A stretch of 64,000 nt of DNA from Owenia fusiformis. Taxonomy: Eukaryota > Annelida > Polychaeta > Sabellida > Oweniidae. The stretch spans positions 15,731,754 to 15,795,753 of the forward strand of contig CAIIXF020000011.1 of the NCBI GenBank assembly GCA_903813345.2. Direction: 5' to 3'. The stretch's first letter is position 1; each line of letters starts with the position of its first letter. The position numbers were made by a program, and so were the translations under genes. Below the pieces are notes generated by a model. That model made no database searches, was not told the origin of the DNA, and worked only from the letters and a program-made list of their open reading frames with translations. This document shows, piece after piece, positions 59,703 to 64,000 of this stretch.

Positions 59703-60172
59703 TATATAAAAGTAAAAATATGAATACAAGGCGACACGATGGCTATTATCACGTTACCACTTCTCCTTCATTCTGATTTTATGGAATCCCTCTTTATCTA
59801 AAGCTAAAGAGAGAGTGGAGGACGTGGAACATATAATGCTTCTTGATGGGGACATAAAAACGGCTTCACGAGAGCCACTGGCGTAATTTTGCAACAATTT
59901 ATGCCACTCTTAGGTGGTATATGCAAATTGATTGATTTCCTAACAAAATTTCCATAATTTTTATTTTATGTTCTCTGGCTTTAATGGAATATTATATCAT
60001 TTGAATTTGTATTGAACACTTAGGGATCATATCAAACATTATATAGGGGGGTCATATCAAGCTTTGAAATGATGCTAGCTCTGAAAACTGAAATCTTAGA
60101 AATGAAATGATTTCTACATCTATAAAACTGCATTAACATGTATATGTATAGTGCCTCTTAGGTACATGTAAT

Positions 60173-60305
60173 ATTAGAGAGTTTAAGCTTGCAATGTTTT
60201 TCACAAATGTGAACGGAAACTATTTCAGCGATGCATTTGTGTGGGCACTTGGTCATACATTTAGGTTGGCGTTTCGATTTTATATGCAAGCTTAAACTCC
60301 CTAAT
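60173..60305. mobile_element. 133-bp hairpin MITE
   Basis: ATTAGAGAGTTTAAGCTTGCA at the left pairs with TGCAAGCTTAAACTCCCTAAT at the right, with one mismatch over 21 bp. TTA/TAA at the junctions would allow a 3-bp Harbinger-like duplication, but the boundary is ambiguous. Confidence 0.7.
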
Positions 60306-61145
60306 AAATCAAGATTGGTACTTGTAATATTTATCATATATTGGCTACTTGTAAATGTACTGGGAAGAGATTCACAGCTCTATGCTTGCTCACGATTTTA
60401 ATATGGGAATAAAACACAAATCGATGTGTCACCCACTCATTATTATATTATATGAACTTGATGAAATAAACAAATTGAAATGAATTGAATTGAATTAATT
60501 ACTATGTGTTGCCTGATATTGTTACATTTTGTTTAATCAGTCTCTCAATATGACATCAAGGAAACAATACATGACATCAATAATTCACGTGCCATAATCA
60601 ATAATTTACGATATTGCAATCTTTTACTGACACTTCTTAACCTTTAAGCAAAAAGGGTTCATGTTTTTAAATGAGCAAGTGGGTGATTAAGAACAGAACT
60701 GGCAAGAAATAGTTATCACAGGCTCTAACCAAACCAATCAACCATGAGTATTTCAGTTAAATTGACCATCAAAGATGTAATAACAGTGGATTGATTTGGT
60801 GGCATATTTACTTAAATAACAAGGCCAAGGTAGGAACCTTCCCTTCAAAAACCCCTATGGACCACTTAGTCGAACGAACACCCTGAATTTCCCAAGCCTG
60901 AAACATGGCGCCACTGCTTCAGTACCCAAAAAATCAGGATTTAGAACATTAGTAGATGAAGTTTTCTTTTACAGGACAAACAAACATGGAATGGGTAATT
61001 CTGATTGACTAAGGATTATCTGCAACTAAAAGAGTACAGATGAAGGTCTCTTTTTAGAAGCAAAACCAAGATTTTTAGGAAAGGACACTATATTTGCAAG
61101 AGGCTAATAGTGGAAGAATGTCTTCCCACTGAGCTGTATCAAAAA
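60306..61145. other. no gene seen
   Basis: No exon, array or paired repeat supported. Confidence 0.4.
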
Positions 61146-61289
61146 CAGGCCCATAGCCAGGGAAGGTTCCGGGCTAAAAATTCTTTCAAAATCACGTAGA
61201 TATTGTAATTTTTAGCACCAAAATTGTCAAATTTGAACACCCCTTGAATTTTTTTAAAAAACCCTCGGCAAAAGTTGGCTAAGAGCCTG
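61146..61289 (+). mobile_element. CAGGCCCATAGCC-ended MITE
   Basis: Starts CAGGCCCATAGCCAGGG, ends GTTGGCTAAGAGCCTG; flanks AAAAA and AACAA would be a 5-bp duplication with one change. Interior CTTTCAAAATCACGTAG and GAACACCCCTTGAATTT match the other copies. Confidence 0.7.
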
Positions 61290-61877
61290 AACAAAATACA
61301 CCATGCTCCTTCTTGAGGATCTAGGTATACATTACCCACCTTCTAATTTGAGAGCTGAACTGTTTTGATTTATATGACATTGTTTGAATTAAGAAAGCAC
61401 AAAGACTATGATTTCAATGTGACATTTAAACCCTGTAATTACAGCATCATACTTTCCGCAATTACATTAAAGATAAATCCCTGAAAGATTCCAGAACCAA
61501 TGACTTCTTCCTTACCACGTCTCTTCAACTCCATTTCAATCTAAACATATTTTAGCATTTCTACATTGTTTGGAAAGTTAACTTCATGCTTATCTACTTT
61601 ATTGCTTGCTGAATCTCCCATTTTCCTTGCTACATTGTGTTTCAAAACAGGACCCCATGTGGGAATTTTTTCCGAGATTCAACCTACAACTGTTGTAATT
61701 TCCTATGAGTAATAGTAAATCATCATAAAGTGTTTAAATAATGAAAGCTGTAGAAATAGAATGTTAAGCCACTATCTTTATTAGAATCATAAATAAATCT
61801 TGCTTTTCTGTGATTAATACAGTTAGCTACCCAGGGGATAGAATCTATAGACACCCTGGGAGGTACCCTTTCCAATA
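61290..61877. other. no gene seen
   Basis: Nothing supported. Confidence 0.4.
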
Positions 61878-62395
61878 CAGTACAACCTGTTTAATAATAT
61901 GAACGCCTCTTGGATGAGCGAAAGGTGTTCAGATTAACAGATGTTCACATTTCAAGTTTTTTTTTTTTTTAATAATAATAATATATATTTCAGGTTTTTA
62001 GTCAATTTTTACAATAACATAAAGTTTTTATGGAAAAATAATGAAAATGCAATGACACTTAAAATAAGTGTATTAAATTACACAATAGTTTTTTATTCCT
62101 TTTTTATTCATAGAAAACATTATAAATGTTTATTGGAAATAGAAAAGGTACAAAAGAAAAAGAAAAGGGGAGTCATTTGTAGGGAAAGTATGCAATTATG
62201 GGTATTTAGGTTCAATGTGACTAATCTCTATTACAATCATCTATGTTAGTCAATGATGCAGTTTAACCCCTGGTTGGCCCAAGCTTCATGAACATGGAAG
62301 TCAATTGATGATGATATTTATGGAACTGAGAGCAAAAGTGTTATTACTGAGAAGTGTTCCGATTTGAGAGGTGTTCAGATATGTAGGTTTTACTG
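61878..62395. mobile_element. Tigger/pogo-like MITE, 518 bp
   Basis: CAGTACAACCTGTTTAATAA ... GATATGTAGGTTTTACTG with TA on both sides (61876-61877, 62396-62397). Longer than its relatives; the extra interior is AT-rich and its open frame shows no transposase motif. Confidence 0.75.
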
Positions 62396-62725
62396 TAGTT
62401 TGATTTTGCTTCATAAAAGAGAATTTCATCTATACTCTGAGACAGAGATAATCCTTTGCTCTAGTCTTAACCAATCACAACTCTGAGGATATGGTTGATC
62501 AAAATCAAGAAGAACCAACAATTCTTTCAATATATTCTATCGTATTCAGGGATTCCCCATTACGTCATCTCCCGCATCATCTCCAATCAAATTGCACAAT
62601 GTGATCACGTGAAGAATCATGAGCTTGCGCATGCGCAAAGTTAAATCTTTGGGCAATCCCCCCCCCCGATCGAAATCCAGCTACCAAATCAAAATTGCAT
62701 TCACTGAATTTTGCTTTCCTAAGTA

Positions 62726-62903
62726 CAGTAAAACCTGTGTATATTAGACATTATTTTGCCCAGAAAAATGTTCAGTGTTGGTAGGCATTCATTACAGAGG
62801 GTAATTTATACATTTATATCAATAGAGTATGTGAGGAGGAAAGGGTGTCTGCTAGAGACAGGTGTTCACTAGAGAGAGGTGTTCACTAAGACAAGTTTGA
62901 CTG
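62726..62903. mobile_element. Tigger/pogo-like MITE
   Basis: CAGTAAAACCTGTGTATATT ... GACAAGTTTGACTG, TA at 62724-62725 and 62904-62905. The interior has AGGTGTTCACTAGAGAGAGG and GGTGTTCACTAAGAC. Confidence 0.85.
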
Positions 62904-63609
62904 TACCTGGTATTCATTTCATAATTGAAAGTCACATTATAGGGCCATGATGGCTCCTTTTGAGCTCATTAAGACAGTTTCAAAACTATGCATAACGTCT
63001 CTTATTCAGAGTCTAGTAATGGAGACTCCAATACTCATGGTACCAAGGGTGGAAATCAAAGCAGTGAGAACATCAATGATTCAAAATATAAGAGTATTTT
63101 AACATACTTTAACATTTGAGCATCTAATAACATGCAATACTGCCATATATTAAAATTAGCTTATGTTTTAACCTGCAATTATGAGTTATAAGTTAAAGTT
63201 TGTGATATTGAATATTATCATGCAACTTAAAGAAATCCTGAATTTTAATTGGCTAAGAGCTCCCTTGGAATTTACGTGGTATGACAAACCTTAACTAAGT
63301 TGATACATTCTGCCCCCCCCCCCATCCTCTTTATTCAAACAAAGCACACAGGGAGCAATACCATATTTAAAAATCAAAAAAAAGCTTGCTTCAAATTTAC
63401 CCAGCATGCCCAAAATTCAATAAGCTCTAGATTTTTATACCAAGAAAAAACCTTGATAATTTCAAATCAATCTATTGAGCATTTTTTCTGGCAATGCATA
63501 AACAATAAAACGGTATAATTTCTTTAAATGGTTCATCTGGAAAACACAATATCTACTTTATGGTTTTCTCAAATCCATGACGTATTCTCGATCTCCTTTA
63601 AAAGTAGCC
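62904..63609. other. no gene seen
   Basis: A C run near 63313 and AT-rich sequence; no gene supported. Confidence 0.4.
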
Positions 63610-63775
63610 ATGCCCATAGCCAGACACTTTGAGTGGACCCCCCTCCTCCCCTGGTCAAAAAATTGTTATTTTTTAATCACTTTTTAAATAATTTGGGTCA
63701 AAACTGCCAAATTCTAACCCCCACCTGAATTTGTTTTACACTGAACCCCCTTGGCAAAAGCTGGCTCTGGGCCTA
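63610..63775 (+). mobile_element. CATGCCCATAGCC-ended MITE with perfect 5-bp duplication
   Basis: Left end CATGCCCATAGCCAG and right end GCTGGCTCTGGGCCTA. GTAGC flanks both sides (63605-63609, 63776-63780). Interior CCCCCACCTGAATTTG and CTGAACCCCCTTGGCAAAAG match the family. Confidence 0.75.
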
Positions 63776-64000
63776 GTAGCAAACCAAAGTACATCATTAT
63801 ATACAATAATCAATTATTCTTTTTATGGCAACTAAGCACTATTAATGCACAAATATAGGAATACAATACAATTTATTATTCACTTGTGTGACAACTATAT
63901 ATTAATAATCACGGATAATTTTAGAAACCAATAAATGATAAATATGTGTAAATGTCATATATTCTATTTCATCACTTAAATGTTCCAATTATGATTGCAT

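Noticed and set aside
61941-62249. 102-residue plus frame
   Set aside because: It lies inside a TA-flanked MITE, is driven by poly-T and AT-rich sequence, and has no recognisable motif.

Overview
The window is AT-rich, intron- and repeat-dominated DNA from an animal nuclear genome. Evidence: splice-flanked coding exons without bacterial-style gene packing, a tRNA-derived SINE with an ATAA tail, many non-autonomous DNA transposons with intact target-site duplications, and several minisatellites. CpG is scarce except in one promoter-like patch at the left edge. The repertoire (Tigger/pogo-like, mariner-like, MULE-like and hAT-like short elements) suits a marine invertebrate, but I cannot name the phylum from the sequence alone.

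Genes are few. (1) The left edge looks like the 5' end of a plus-strand gene: a CpG-rich patch with a full CRE palindrome and three TCGCGA cores, a candidate 5' UTR exon ending at 185, and an exon at 319-412 with strong splice sites and a good start context at 391. (2) The best coding region is a minus-strand exon at 13954-13047. It encodes about 303 residues of Ser-rich, probably disordered N-terminal protein carrying a repeated R-S-x-S-hydrophobic-D motif, and it ends in a strong donor. The rest of that gene must lie at lower coordinates or beyond the window. (3) Four short splice-flanked segments (9261-9160 minus, 53317-53208 minus, 56900-56866 minus, 58343-58432 plus) are weak exon candidates. 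Most of the other open frames are products of tandem repeats or of inverted-repeat elements, or look like chance.

Mobile DNA by region. 607-1235: mariner-like element with a transposase remnant, sharing a TA with a Tigger-like MITE at 1238-1416. 1811-2610: MITE-like end running into a 31-bp minisatellite. 3073-3370: SINE. 5402-5871: TIR element. 6143-8022: two copies of a CAGTG-ended family plus one Tigger-like MITE. 11101-11523: MULE-like element inside the leader of a 103-bp tandem array. 17884-21037: two MITEs plus 66-bp and 145-bp tandem arrays. 25496-26680: element with arms over 200 bp. 27995-28401: MITE containing a 17-bp minisatellite. 33728-34130: 21-bp minisatellite. 36513-38167: a third CAGTG-ended copy and small foldback elements. 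42647-44315: 1.67-kb element with perfect 51-bp TIRs. 46055-50917: several MITEs. 51270-52720: 33-bp minisatellite, then a 145-154-bp tandem repeat with a CAC/GAT-rich tail. 54576-63775: more MITEs and foldbacks.

A recurring theme is that the four large minisatellites share the GTGAACACCTCT-like word found inside the Tigger-like MITE ends, and at least one array sits wholly within such a MITE. No CRISPR array, bacterial gene, rRNA gene or functional tRNA gene was seen.
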